Part shown: positions 1 to 13,098 of the stretch, in pieces
How positions within the stretch are numbered: the first letter of the stretch is position 1
Layout of the letters: the number at the start of each line of letters is the position of its first letter
DNA from: Amanita rubescens
Taxonomy: Eukaryota > Basidiomycota > Agaricomycetes > Agaricales > Amanitaceae
NCBI GenBank assembly: GCA_015039365.1
Contig: WION01000141.1
Span: forward strand, 1-64,000
Reading direction: 5' to 3'
Length of the DNA stretch: 64,000 nt
Made by a program: the position numbers and the translations under genes
The notes under the pieces: generated by a model
What the model saw: the letters and a program-made list of their open reading frames with translations, nothing else
The model's database searches: none
What the model was told of the DNA's origin: nothing

Positions 1-161
1 AGTCACTGGAACAGCGGACGCCAACGTCACGGAAGGTAATGCGGCCCTCCCGCTGCAGCGCCCACGATACTCACACCCGGATTAGACGACAAGCCTGGAT
101 CTGCGGTGGATGGTGTAGGAACGGTAGGGTTGGGTGATGTCCGTTGCTCTTCTTGCGACAT
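1..161 (-). CDS. 5' end of an unidentified gene (partial)
   Basis: An ATG at 161 reads leftward into a short exon (77-161) that is rich in Ser, Pro and Thr and begins Met-Ser-Gln-Glu-Glu. A GTGTGAG donor at 71-76 and a CCAG acceptor at 6-9 remove 71 nt and keep the frame open to the window edge. Without the splice the frame stops quickly. Only about 30 residues are visible, so no family can be named. The gene is head-to-tail upstream of nothing visible here; the 3' end of the isomerase gene lies 305 bp to its right. This is a model from splice sites and composition only. Confidence 0.35.
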
Positions 162-466
162 TTTGTAGAGTCTGAGATGAGGATCTATGGACGCGATGCT
201 CGATGATGACTAGAAGAACGATAAAGAATGCCACTGAGACTCACGAAATGCTTTCAAGCTTTCCAACCGTTCTTATCTGCGCCTTACTAGCAGCGTCGCG
301 TCCTGTAGGTTTGGGAACAGACGGTGTCGGAAGGCAAGTAGATAACCGGCTACTAATAATAACATCGGCGGAGATTCAACCAAAGGTATATATTGTACAT
401 TCAATTCAATAAGACAAGGAAACGCATCTAGGGAACCGCGATACAAGTACAAAATACCTCTGTCAT
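162..466. other. intergenic region, nothing recognised
   Basis: This stretch separates the left-edge gene start from the isomerase stop codon. It would hold the promoter of the former and the terminator of the latter. No conserved motif or coding signal was seen. Confidence 0.4.
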
Positions 467-2450
<1,984 letters not shown>

Positions 2451-2676
2451 GGTTATCGGTTGTGGTTGGGTATGAAAGGGATGATGCGGGCTGACGGGTT
2501 GGCTCGCTGGCTGTTTGTGAGCAATGACGTGACGACTTTCCCGCCACCAAATTACGTCATCATGATAGCCGCGTGTTGCTCACACCCATCATAGTACTAC
2601 TAGACGCAAGTTACAACATCCAGGTATCGTCCCCTCGTAACTCGTCGTACATTCATTCCAGTATCCATTCAAAGAA

Positions 2677-3951
2677 TCACGACTGCTGGCAAATATTGGC
2701 CAAAACACAATCTCTCCAAGCAGCATACATCAAAACGACAAAGCTCTGTCCTTCCGGACTTCCAGTTGTCAATGGGGTAGAACTGAGCGAGTCGTATGGG
2801 TTCACAGCCGGCGTCACTACTCCAGTCGACGTCACATGCGGGTTACCCTGCGAGTCCGTCCCGCCCAACGTTTTCCTGACCTGATCAGCCCAAGAAACGT
2901 AATCCGAGACCTGTTGTTGCGATAGACCCGTGGGCTGCAGAACCGCCATACGATACGCAACATAGGCGAGCAGACTAGTGCCCGAAATCTCTCCAAAATC
3001 ATCCTGATTCCAGTAGTTGCTTAGCAATCCGTCTTGAGTGGGCGCTTGCATCGCCGCACCCAAGATTTCCTGGATGTATTGGCTGAGTTCAGCAACGGCC
3101 TGACCTTGCCAAACACCGTTTGATTGGGCGACCGGAGCTTTTATGACGGTCGCCAAGACGCGCGTCATTCCAGCGGCAGCCCACGCATTTCCGGTCGACC
3201 AAAGACCAGGGTCAGAGTCTTCGGGCCCCACGATGTGTGTCCATGCGCCGCCTATCTGAGCGTTGCTCTGTAGGATTTCTCGATACAACCCGCATTGATC
3301 GACCGCTGTTTGAAGGGTTCCCAAGTCATTCATCGCCGCAGCGTAGTACGCGATAAATGGAGGAACCATATAAATAAAATCAGACCTGAAAGAAAACACA
3401 CGGTTCATAAACCCTTCTTCAACGAGTAGTCGAAGAAGCACTCACCATAATTCGGCAGAGTCAGTTCGCGAGGAAATGGCACCGTTTGAATACTTTGGAG
3501 CATCGTTCAAGATGTATTGTAGCTCCCTCGCTGCAGCGTTTGCCATGGTCTGGTCCGTCTTTCCCAATAGGACGGCGCTGACGCCAAGACTCGCGGGGTC
3601 ACCAGCAGATCCATCTCCATTTGCCAGCACGTTCTGGGGTGCTCCGATCTGGATTTTGGTCGACGCGTACGCGAGGGATGGAGTGCCGCTTTGAGAAAGA
3701 GTCGGAAGTGGAAACGGCTGGTCACCGAATACAGAATTCGACGGATTGTACAGCTCAAGTAAAGCCTCGGACGCGGTACCAAATTCCCAGGAGTGGGACG
3801 GGAGACTCTGAGCCTGGTCGAGAACTTGGTTTATGTCGAAGCCGGGTGAGAATGGGATAGCGTTGTATTGCGCCTGAGACGGTAGAGCCACGACTCGAAG
3901 CGCTGTGCTGGCTACGATGGACAGCGCGCCGAATCTCGCTGAGGAGAACAT
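2677..3951 (-). CDS. secreted six-hairpin glycosidase-like protein
   Basis: Two exons (3446-3951 and 2677-3385) with a 60-nt GT-AG intron give 404 residues. The N terminus is a signal peptide (Met-Phe-Ser-Ser-Ala-Arg, then a hydrophobic stretch ending near Ala-Leu-Pro-Ser-Gln-Ala). The body has repeated helix-loop segments typical of an alpha/alpha six-barrel: WSTGNAWAAAGMTRVL, a YNP...FGDQPFP region and NYWNQDDFGEISGTSLLAY. These resemble the six-hairpin glycosidase superfamily (GH88/GH105-like) found in agaric secretomes. The substrate cannot be told from sequence. An upstream GTG in frame would give a longer protein, but the ATG at 3951 places the signal peptide correctly. It is tail-to-head with the isomerase gene on the same strand, with 226 bp between them. 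Confidence 0.65.
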
Positions 3952-5057
3952 CTTGGGCGAATTCGAAAGACTCACCACGCGTGTTGGAAGTTATCACTTT
4001 CTAATCATATCATTTTCGTGTAAATAACTTGACTGAAAAAGGATTAGTGCTTATCGCAACCTCGTGCAACGGAAACCACACTTGTCACACCATCAACTAC
4101 TAACGCACTGCTATTTTGATGGCCGACGAAATAAACAAGGATGCCCCCGAAACCCAGTGATCATTCAACACAGGAAACGCCAGTGGCAGCCAAAACATAC
4201 CAGAGAATATGTACCTAGAATACCCTACAACGGGCAGCAGACACAGCCATAAGATTCCGGACCGTTGAGCAATAATCGCTAGAATTCTCATCCTGACTCG
4301 TGCCGGAGCACGGCAGTTTCGAATCTTGCGACCTGGGTCGGATAGACAATCAAATGATGTGCAAGCACAACAGGGCGTATATCGCCTCCGATGCTGGTTT
4401 GATCTCTTTAAGATTCACGTCGTCACTCTCACCTTCAGGTTGGCCAGCGTCACCAGCTTGTTGATCTTGCCCACTGCTGACTACGAGTGACTACGGCACT
4501 ACTATCTCAAGATGTTCCGAAGAGTTGAGTGATCAGATCAAATGATCTCAATCCTCAGTCTCACAAGCTCGTTGCTAGGTGTGCGAACCTGTGCGAACTC
4601 GTACACACGAAACATCACTGCGGAACGTTGAATGTTGCTACTTTGAAGAACAGTGGATCCGAGGGTAGCTATAAGCTCCGGGAGGTGTTTGAGGTGGACC
4701 TGCTACAGTCAGATCGTAGTACGTATTGCATTCTATTGCATTTCCCACCAAGGCCACCTTCTGCCTGACAAGTACGATTGCGTTGATCAGAAGCGCAGGG
4801 AAAATAATCATTGAACGAGCTAAGGTGACCAAAGAATATAGCCGTGACGTCAGCGCGATCTCGATGTCAAGTCCGTTTCCCTGAATAGATTGAATCTGTA
4901 CTTGCGCCAGTACGGTATGCCTTTGCCACACCTCACTCACATCCAGAATCTCCTGTTGGTCCCGAACTCGTATAAAGGGAAACTGCCCTTACAGCCGTCC
5001 CAGATAGGTATCTACTGAGCAAGACAACACAAGGGGGAAAATGGACTTTGACACCAC
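3952..5057. other. intergenic region without recognisable genes
   Basis: About 1.1 kb separates the glycosidase-like start from the stop of the first secreted-precursor gene. Short open frames exist on both strands, but none has a plausible start with splice-consistent extension or family resemblance. The part next to 5057 should hold the 3' flank of the precursor gene. Confidence 0.4.
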
Positions 5058-5711
5058 TCAATCCAGCTCGTTCATGCTCTCGTATCCTCGTGCGTCCAGA
5101 CGATTCCAGCTGCGCCCTTCCAAGTCCCTGGCCGCAGCGACAGTACATCAGTTGGCATACATTAAGAAGGATAAAACGAACATACCGTTTACCAGGGGAC
5201 CCACTTCCGTCACGTTCAGCCAAATATATGTAAGGTGCATCGCGAGCTTCAAGGGCAGATATACTTTCCAAGTCACTAAAAGTGCTTGAGCTTTTGCAAG
5301 AGGATGGAGCAGTAATGGTACCGTTTGTTGCTGACGGCGTTGTAAAGACCCCCAGCAAATTTCCCGTACCCTCCATTTTTCTGTATATACCCGTGCGCGA
5401 GCATCCCACCTTTTTTTGCGTAGCTTATTGCAGCATCCTTCTTTCCTGCGTGTTTCGCCGCTGTTTGCCTGGCATATCCCAAGGCCTTACTCCCGAAGCC
5501 ACTAAGCACCGGTGGAACCCTAGGTTCCAACTCGATGATATCACGTTCACTGATACTTGACGTTCTAAATAAGAGTGCTGAGAGTTAGGGGAGAATTAGG
5601 ATGTAGTATACCGACGCAGACAGCTTACCCGACGGGAAGGCCAACCACAGGGTCCATCACCAGTGCGAGCTGCACGATGACAATGATTGCGGAAGGGTTG
5701 AGCTTTGCCAT
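5058..5711 (-). CDS. small secreted precursor protein, copy A
   Basis: Four exons (5629-5711, 5322-5564, 5186-5275 and 5058-5127) give 161 residues without cysteine. Residues 1 to about 25 form a signal peptide. The second exon encodes a Gly/Ala/Lys/Tyr-rich cationic segment ending in Lys108-Arg109. The third encodes an acidic module starting Asp-Leu-Glu and ending in Lys138-Arg139. The fourth encodes a 22-residue acidic tail starting Asp-Leu-Glu-Gly-Arg-Ser-Trp. Lys-Arg before a new module is the classic signal for the Golgi protease Kex2, so this may be a pro-peptide cut into two or three products. Copies B and C (1.8 and 4.7 kb to the right) share exon number, phase-2 introns and both junctions. 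No known family was recognised. Possible roles, all inferred, are a cationic antimicrobial peptide, a peptide signal or a surface-active peptide. Confidence 0.8.
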
Positions 5712-5777
5712 AAGGATTCGAAAAATTAAATGAGTGAAGCTTGGAGATCCTTTGGATAGTCGGGTGACGTAGTTGTT

Positions 5778-5838
5778 CAAGCGACCAGCACTTGAAAAAG
5801 GGCGATGTGATATCACGGCGATATTCCTCTTTTATATG
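5778..5838 (-). promoter_or_regulatory. TATA box and palindromic leader motif of copy A
   Basis: On the minus strand a TATA-like element (5830-5838, read CATATAAAA) lies about 120 nt before the ATG at 5711. Between them, at 5778-5794, is a near palindrome, CAAGcG-N5-CACTTG on the plus strand. The same pair occurs at the same spacing before copies B and C. Function is inferred. Confidence 0.6.
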
Positions 5839-6886
5839 TGTCCCGGGAAATATAGCGCGAGATATCGATCCTGGTGGCCGTTTTTTTGCCGTTTCGGCTT
5901 CGAGTATAAAAAGTGATAGGATCAAATTCTGCAGCGCGCCGCGAGTTGCCCGAACTCGGATAAACGACCAAGGAGTCGCTTCCCCATGTTTCCGAAACGT
6001 GTTTCCGGTGGGCGAGAATGACCGCAGGCAGGATGGCAGAGAGGGCAGAATTTTGAGTAGAAAGGCAGAGACGGGAGAAGAGAAGCGGGTTAGCGACAAG
6101 GCGATTGATGCGAGGGTGGTTACCGGTCGGGTGAGGCTCTGTTGCCAGGCGCGGCCGGCGCCGCGGCATCGGGTCAGAACTGCGCGACTGCCTCCCTAAG
6201 TACATTATTGCACGCAGTGTCACTGGCAATGTACTACCTTCAAATTATGCTAGTTCTGCCCCTCATGACTCTCGGCGTGCTACTTGAGTTCACCTAGTAA
6301 CTCTATTGTATGTCCTGGCTGAGTCTAGCTCCATTCATTAAGCTTCCAATCGGTAACGTTGCTAGCAAGCCCCGTAATCCCGTTACTGTGATACCGTCAC
6401 TAGGACTCGCACACGGAACCGCTTTCACAGCCACACGCCTGCGCCAGTAAACTTTAAACTTTTTGTTGAATTGCCTCTGGCAAGTCGGCTTTGGTATAGG
6501 ACATTGATTGTCTCGTCTTTCAAATCTATGCTATAGTCATCCTCATGAAATAAGGAGCTCGTACAACATTTCATTCACTGGCCTATAGGGCTTTGCCGAA
6601 TCCCGAGCTATCATTTGCGCTGGTCGTTGCGTCAGGGAGAATCGTCATCATTTGAACTATGGCGACCCAAGATAATAAGTTAATAACCCGGGTCTGTAGG
6701 TTTTCCCTTCGATATTGCTACCTCACGACGTTTTGCTTCAGTGGTTTCGAGCCATCTTACTCACCTTAGGGTCAGGAAAGTTAACGAGAGAGAGACACGG
6801 CGAAAAGTTCCCCGATACATATCTATTGATCAAGATAACGCAATCGGAGCATGTGATATTGGAAAAAAACATGACTTCGCCATTGC
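5839..6886. other. intergenic region with 3' flank homology to copy C
   Basis: This region separates the promoter of copy A from the stop of copy B. The part around 6535-6620 resembles the part around 9370-9450 downstream of copy C (shared CTCATGAAATA and gag/aac-type words). The duplication unit therefore appears to include 3' flanking DNA. No other gene was recognised. Confidence 0.45.
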
Positions 6887-7494
6887 TCAATCCATATCCG
6901 AATGCATCCAGCTACGCCCTTCCAAGCCACTTGACGCAGTGGTAATGCATCAGTTGGCATTCCTTCAAGCACGATAGAAGAAAAATACCGTTTATTAGGG
7001 GATCCACTTTCGCCACGTTCGGCCATTTCATTGCGCGCTCCCAGGACAGGAGTATTTTCCACGTCACTAAAGGTATTTGAGCTTATGCACGACAGGCTTT
7101 ATCGACAATGATACCGTCTGACGTTGCCGTTCCATTCACTCCACGAACGCTTAAGAAAGTCCCTCTGTTGCGAATGCTTTTTTGCTTTGTGTTTCTTGTA
7201 TTCTTTTGCGGCAAATCTGGCAACCGCTACTCCTGCCCTAACACCTTGGACCTCAGGAAGCGCTGCATCCAGGACAGCATTCACGATGACTGTCTCGGCA
7301 ACAGCCTTGACAAGCCCATGATGTTTCTTGGACTCAGTGCTACTACCACGTTCATTGGTGCTTGGTACTCTGGCTTAGAGCGTTTAGGATGGGATAAATG
7401 CACTAACTTACTCGACAGGAAAGCCGGAGACGAAGGTTATCGCAAGTGCCAGTTGCACGATGACAATGAGCGAGACAGTGTTGAACTTTGCCAT
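6887..7494 (-). CDS. small secreted precursor protein, copy B
   Basis: Four exons (7412-7494, 7115-7369, 6989-7066 and 6887-6929) give 152 cysteine-free residues. The first exon is the same length as in copy A (83 nt) and encodes the same Met-Ala-Lys-Phe/Leu-Asn signal peptide. The second exon is more diverged and strongly basic (KEYKKHKAKKH region) and ends in Arg112-Arg113. The third module starts Asp-Val-Glu and ends in Lys138-Arg139. The tail is short, Gly-Leu-Glu-Gly-Arg-Ser-Trp to Asp-Met-Asp, 13 residues. Both dibasic junctions fall exactly on phase-2 introns, as in copy A. The first-intron acceptor (CCAG at 7370-7373) is less certain because the upstream sequence also offers CTAAG. 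Confidence 0.75.
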
Positions 7495-7557
7495 CAGAGT
7501 ATTGAGTGACGAAGCTCGAAAGAGCAATATTGAAAGTAGTCGGGAGGCGTAGTTTTT

Positions 7558-7620
7558 CAAGTGACCAGCACTTTGAAGGGAGGGCAAAAAGGTTGCACGG
7601 CGATGATTAACTTTATATGT
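7558..7620 (-). promoter_or_regulatory. TATA box and palindromic leader motif of copy B
   Basis: The TATA-like element at 7612-7620 lies about 118 nt before the ATG at 7494. The motif CAAGTG-N5-CACTTT is at 7558-7574. Layout matches copies A and C. Confidence 0.6.
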
Positions 7621-9779
7621 ACGTCCAATGATCCCCTTGATTCATACTAACGGAGATTCGCTGCCCGATTTCGACCGATTGGGGATAATCAAGAAATCTA
7701 GTATGCGCTGGGAGACGCTGCGAGGTACCCGGATAGAACCCGGTAGATCCGAGGACGCCTCGTCGGCGAACAAATGGCGCCCTGGATGAAATCGTAGAGG
7801 AACCTGAGCAGAGCGTGCCTCCAGCTGCTGCGCCCAGCTGGGAATTTCTTTACCAAATAAACCATAACAACGACCACATCGCTACTGCGAGTGCCACCAT
7901 CGCACAGCCCGAATCTAGCGCCATGAAAGCAATGTGTGTGCAACGCCCAGATTCTTTATCTTTGAAAATGAGCTTATCTCTTCCAACAGCATTGATAATT
8001 CTACTCCCACCTGAAATGTTTACTTTCACTCTACTAGTGCTAGAACAAACCAGTTTTACACATCTACGGTAGCCAGCGACCACAAGGTAGCTCTATCTTT
8101 AACACCCAATCCTTTGTCGCTCACGCTGTATTTTCAAGACCACAGACGTTTCATTCATGGATAGGCCCAACGCCCTTCCACAAAGACATTGGAACGCGAG
8201 GATCCACTGGAGTCCTGGTACCTGTCCATGATGGTCCTCAACTCTGATTTGGATCGTAGGGATACTTGAATGAAAGTTTATGTACAGTTGTATGAGACGA
8301 TGGGAATGGTAAGTCCCTTTTCCTCTCCCGACCCTGTCGTGTCTCATGCATCAAAAGCCAGATTGTGGGAGCAGTCCACGTTGACCGATAGCAGGTCCGT
8401 TTATGCCGTTTGGGGAAGCGAAATCATTCTCGATGTACGTCCCCCATCTTCATCTCTTGACCTGCAACCTAACTCTACGTAGCTAATTCGAGCGTGAGGC
8501 AACCTGGAAAAGATCAAATATTCAAGGCCTAGTTCCGCTTCTGATTCAACAAATGGCGAGGTCGTTATTGATACCTTGTCAGTACGTTTTCGTCCCGAGA
8601 CTGAATGATTCTGCTGATAAACATTATTAAATAGCGAAATGGCTCAAGCGAAACCGCATCGTGAAGACGTTGCCTTGTAATTTGGATCGTCCAGGCCCCG
8701 AATATTCGTCCCCTCGTATCCCCTCGTATCCCCTCGTATCAGGAGAATACTTCAGGTACGATGACCTACGTCACAACGACAGTGATTCTGATCGAACGGT
8801 CTTCTATAGTTTACCAATGACCATCGATCAATACATCCATGTCAATATGTATGCATGTCGTCGTAACATAACGACTTCTTCCACCGTTGACAGGGCGGAT
8901 CAAGCGGAACTCAAGGGAACTCACCAGCCTAAGGGTCTCCAGGGGTCTCCTCGTACGTTTCACTACCTATCTTTGAAACCTTACTGATACCCGATCGCCC
9001 CTTGACAGTTGACAGACCTAACATGATTGTGCCCTTCCAAGCTGTGCAGAGCTGTACTTTTTCACTCTATTAATAGAAGTAGCCAGTTGGGGCAGGCTGG
9101 GCATTGCGGAGACCAATGGAGGAAGTGGTATGGGAGCAGGTAGCGAGGCAGCGGGCGGGGGCAGCGGGCGGGGGTGGCCGTAAAGAGGATAGGTGGGATC
9201 TGATCATAACTGTATAAATCTCAGGGGGACAGGGAGAGTATGGGAAGGCTCATAGCAGCGGCTATCGTTGCAAACAGTCGGGCGTATGTCACGTATAAGT
9301 AATGCCTGTGTAGCAGTAGGCATTTAAATTAATGTTTACGTCCTCGAAGTAGGCGGCGACGCCTACGAATGTCATTCTCATGAAATAGGGAACTTGTGCT
9401 ACGTTTTCGTTTTCTTAAGCGTTGGGCCGAAACCTCTACGAACCACGAGCTACAATGCGCCTGTCCAATGTAATCCGCGCGTTATAGAGGACCGTAGCCG
9501 ACCCAACGGCAACTTGATTCTGCATGTTACATCTTTCCTCTCCATTCACTGGATAACATGATCCGTGACATATGCGTTCCGGACCATGCCTCGTGGCTTT
9601 TCACAGTCCCCATCCGAACTCATTAACAAAATCCTACCTGCCTTAAGCGACGAAAGCTAAGCACGAAATCATAAGTCAACAGACTTGACAGTTCCTCCGA
9701 AACATATTTATTGAGCGGGATAACACGGTAGGTGCATGTGTTGTGCGTGAACAGGGGAGAGAGATGACTTCGTCATAAA
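7621..9779. other. 2.2 kb without recognisable genes
   Basis: No open frame here could be extended into a credible gene. At about 8706-8740 there is a short triple repeat of an 11-mer (CCCTCGTATCC type). The segment near 9360-9680 is the 3' flank of copy C and resembles the 3' flank of copy B. Confidence 0.4.
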
Positions 9780-10356
9780 TCAATCCAGTTCGTCCATGTC
9801 CAAATATTCTCGCGCATCCAAATCGCTCCAGCTGCGCTCTTCCAAGTCTCTTGTGGCCACAACAATACATCAGTTGATATACTTAAGCAGAATAAAAACT
9901 GAATAATTACCGGCTACCGAGAGCTCCATCTCCGAACGTATATCCCAAGTCACTGAGGGTAATTTTTGAGTTTTTGTACAAGAGGACAGATCAACAGCGA
10001 TAGATACCGTTTCAAATAATATTGCTGTTGACCCTGACCCTCAATTAGCTGGACCGCGGTGTCTCTAACGCCCTGCTCCACCGTCTGTCTACCGCCGTCG
10101 CGCCATGAGTTCCGCAAATAATTTGCGGCCTTTGGCAAATACTTTCTGGCCAATCCGAAGCCTTTGCTTAAGAAACTGAATCGTCCCCGAGGCTCCAACT
10201 CCATGTCACGTTCATTGATGTTCAGCGTTCTTAATTAAAATGCTTAGGATTGGAATATAAGATAACGACGCAGAAAACTCACTCGATGGGAAGGCCGGCG
10301 ACAGAGTTTATCACCAGTGCGAGTACGATCAGTGTGGTAGCGTTGAACTTTGCCAT
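9780..10356 (-). CDS. small secreted precursor protein, copy C
   Basis: Four exons (10283-10356, 10008-10229, 9911-9952 and 9780-9849) give 135 cysteine-free residues. The signal peptide is three residues shorter than in A and B. After it come the conserved ...NERDMELEPRG block (A has SERDIIELEPRV) and a basic, amphipathic-looking segment (KGFGLARKYLPKAANYLRNSW), which ends in Lys98-Arg99. The third exon encodes only 14 residues and ends in Ser112-Arg113, so its second site is monobasic. The 22-residue tail (Asp-Leu-Glu-Glu-Arg-Ser-Trp ... Asp-Glu-Leu-Asp) is the most conserved part relative to A. Exon phases are identical to A and B. Expression and processing cannot be seen from DNA. Confidence 0.78.
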
Positions 10357-10438
10357 GAGGATTTGAACTTAAGAACAATTAAAAAGTTGGATGATGAAGC
10401 TTGGAAAGGAATAGTAATCGGATGGGATAGTAGTTTCT

Positions 10439-10494
10439 CAAGTGACCAGCACTTGAGGAAGGGCAATGTCTTCCCAGCCAGCCGGTTTTATATG
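10439..10494 (-). promoter_or_regulatory. TATA box and palindromic leader motif of copy C
   Basis: The TATA-like element is at 10486-10494, about 130 nt before the ATG at 10356. At 10439-10455 lies a perfect inverted repeat, CAAGTG-N5-CACTTG. Its half-sites match the E-box form CANNTG, which bHLH factors bind; the link to such a factor is inference. Confidence 0.6.
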
Positions 10495-11603
10495 TCAGTG
10501 AATCGTCGTATGTAATCTGGTCATATGGAGGTATGAAACGCCCTAGCCAGTCTTCGCTGTTTCATGCGTCCAATTTGAGTATAGTGCAATCGTCCCTATT
10601 GTCCACGATCAACCTTAAGCTTCCAGGCGGTGACTGGGGGCGATCTAAGGATAAAAATAAGTCCCAGGTCAACTTCCAGTCAAGGAAACAAGAACAAGCT
10701 AGATGAGACTGAGTCACTTCGTGCAATGAAAGAACCTCATTGAAGTTGCCTTCGGGACTAGTACAGGCTTAGAACGCCAGATTATATGCCACTCACGAAG
10801 TGCTATCAGCAAGCGGCTGCTATTCTAGAGAATGAACTCAGCGGGCGGTGCGGGGCCATCAATAATATTTCATTTGCTTGACGTGTGACATTTGACTGCT
10901 GTGTTCTATATCATCCCAATCCAGGGCGCCGAGATGGTGTACATGTCATGGTTTCCCGGTTGCCATAGTATTGGACTTGACTGTGGAAATAAGAGCTGAG
11001 GCTGGCAGGTCCTGGGAAAAGAAAGATGGGCACTGGTGAGCGCCTGAACACCCGCAAGAGTGAAGCTCGAAGATCAAAGCACGACTTACAGTTAAACTGT
11101 GAACGATTGGACAATAGATGCATCTCGGATGTTCTGGCTCCCCAAAGTTACGATCAATGTACCATAATACTTGGCAATGACTCTTTATCAGAAAAACTGC
11201 CAACATCGTGGACGACCCAGCCTGAGCCTGAGCTCTCTAATCCGCTTTGCTAAATGTCAGTACAGTCTTATCACGGAGTAGGTCGTCGAAATGGATGCTT
11301 ATTGCAATTGGAAGAGGGGGTCATTATGGACAACATGTCGCTCAGAGATGATTGATTTGGGTGTGATCAATCGGCTCTTCTCGGATATTGCCACCTAAAC
11401 TGCCATGCTCCATACATACAATCGGGAACTGAACGGACTTACTCGTATTGTAGAGCCATCAGAAATAAGGTTCGCAACTCCAATGCCTGCATCATTGTAC
11501 CAAACCCGAGCTTCACGCTCTAGCAATCGGAAAGGGCAACGGATGCTCAGTGCGACATTTATGCGTCATCATGAGTGCAGTGATCACGAACGCTGACCTT
11601 TCA
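10495..11603. other. intergenic region, nothing recognised
   Basis: Upstream of copy C about 1.1 kb shows only short, unsupported open frames on both strands. Confidence 0.35.
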
Positions 11604-12060
11604 TTAACTGATCCAGAATGTCGCACTCGACGCGTTCGTGGCCCGAGGTCCGAGCTGCTTTGATGCCAAGAGGCGTACACAACCATTGTCATCCTGGGGC
11701 ACCGGATCGTAGTCTACCGCAAGGGGTTCATCATCACACCTAAACTGTCGTTTAAAGTGATTAAGTATCCATAAAGGGATGCAAGGAACCACCCACGCGA
11801 GTCCAAAATATCCAAAATGCCACTGCCGATGATCAAAAGCCAAAATGTGCGTCAACTCGGTCATTCCAGTAATTACAATATCGTTCTCAATGAGCGTCCT
11901 ATCAAGAAATGCTGAGCGTCATCAGTAACCACCCCACCACACTATAAGACGCACCTAATTATCTCGTGCGACATGTTTGCCAAAACCTCATTCTTGTTCG
12001 TGGTTGTCAACTCGGGCCCCATCGCCGCCGGATCCTGCGTAGGCCGTTAGCATTGCTTGT
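11604..12060 (-). pseudogene. relic of a hybrid histidine kinase (H-box region)
   Basis: On the minus strand, about 11990 to 11830, the translation reads NKNEVLANMSHEI, then after a possible short intron (GTGCGT donor near 11955, GATAG acceptor near 11900) RTLIENDIVITGMTELT. This closely follows the HisKA dimerisation and phosphoacceptor motif of fungal hybrid kinases, whose consensus is ANMSHEIRTP followed by GMTELT. The extra Ile, the missing Pro and the unrelated continuation after about 40 residues indicate decay. No ATPase or receiver domain follows. It could instead be a badly diverged exon. Confidence 0.45.
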
Positions 12061-13098
12061 TCGAGCTCATGATTAAATTGGGCCCACAAATGTTGTAAGA
12101 TATTGGCGAGAAAGCGTAGTTGATTCCTGGTTGGGTAAACGGAAGAGGAAAGCGTGACACAAGATGGTCATTTTTCTTGGCACAGCACAGTCGGCGGCTC
12201 AACGATCAGATCGATCATCCCTGACGCTTCTGATTAACGTAGATATCATATGATCAGCAAATAGTAGTTTGGGGTTCAGTGGGGTAAATTTTTAGACCAA
12301 CGTTCAAAGTGACCACCGTTCCAGCGAGGTTTTGCAAATTGTTCATGTGTTAGACCAATGGCTACGATGACAGATCAACCTAGCTTTATTGCCTATGGAA
12401 ATGACGAGAACATGGATATCACTAGGTATCGTAAAAGTTATATGGAGAGCTCGATTATAAGGTTGGTTGCCGATTATTGCGCACAAATAAGGCTGGGAGC
12501 GGCGGGGATGGTGCTGTTTGAGACGAAATAAGGGCACCAGTGCAGGTTTGTTATTCAAATATATGATTCAAACGTTTGGGAAACAGGAGCACATGAGGCA
12601 ATTCCATGTTATAGATCACCACAGTATGAACAACGACGCGGAGCAGACCATTCCTGGAAGTTCAAGCTACGCGGCACGGGTCCTAATTAAAGAGGAGGTT
12701 AACTCCCCTATAGGAATTGGCGTTTAGAACACGCATTCACGTTGCGCAGGTGCAGAGCTTGGTATCGCAGATGCCATTGATTTTACTGTAACTGGGTCAT
12801 CCACTTGAATACATGTAAATCTACATGTATTCTGCAAGACTGGTCACCCACCGTCCCCACAAGTGCGATGCTTCGTTTAGAACCGACGCTCAGAGGAGAG
12901 ATGTTTGCTATTATTTGAAGAATATCCAATTTCGGACGAGGTCCCCCTCAATGATTATCGATTAATGACCGCCCAAAGTCCATTACATCTCGTCGTGAAA
13001 ATAACCGTTATATATACAAGCACGGTGGTATATTGATCTAGATTTTAATTATGAAGCGAACATACGCTAATTTCATCTCAAGTGCTTACCATCGTAAT
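12061..13098. other. intergenic region, nothing recognised
   Basis: About 1 kb between the kinase relic and the mL44 stop. No supported coding frame or repeat was seen. Confidence 0.35.
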
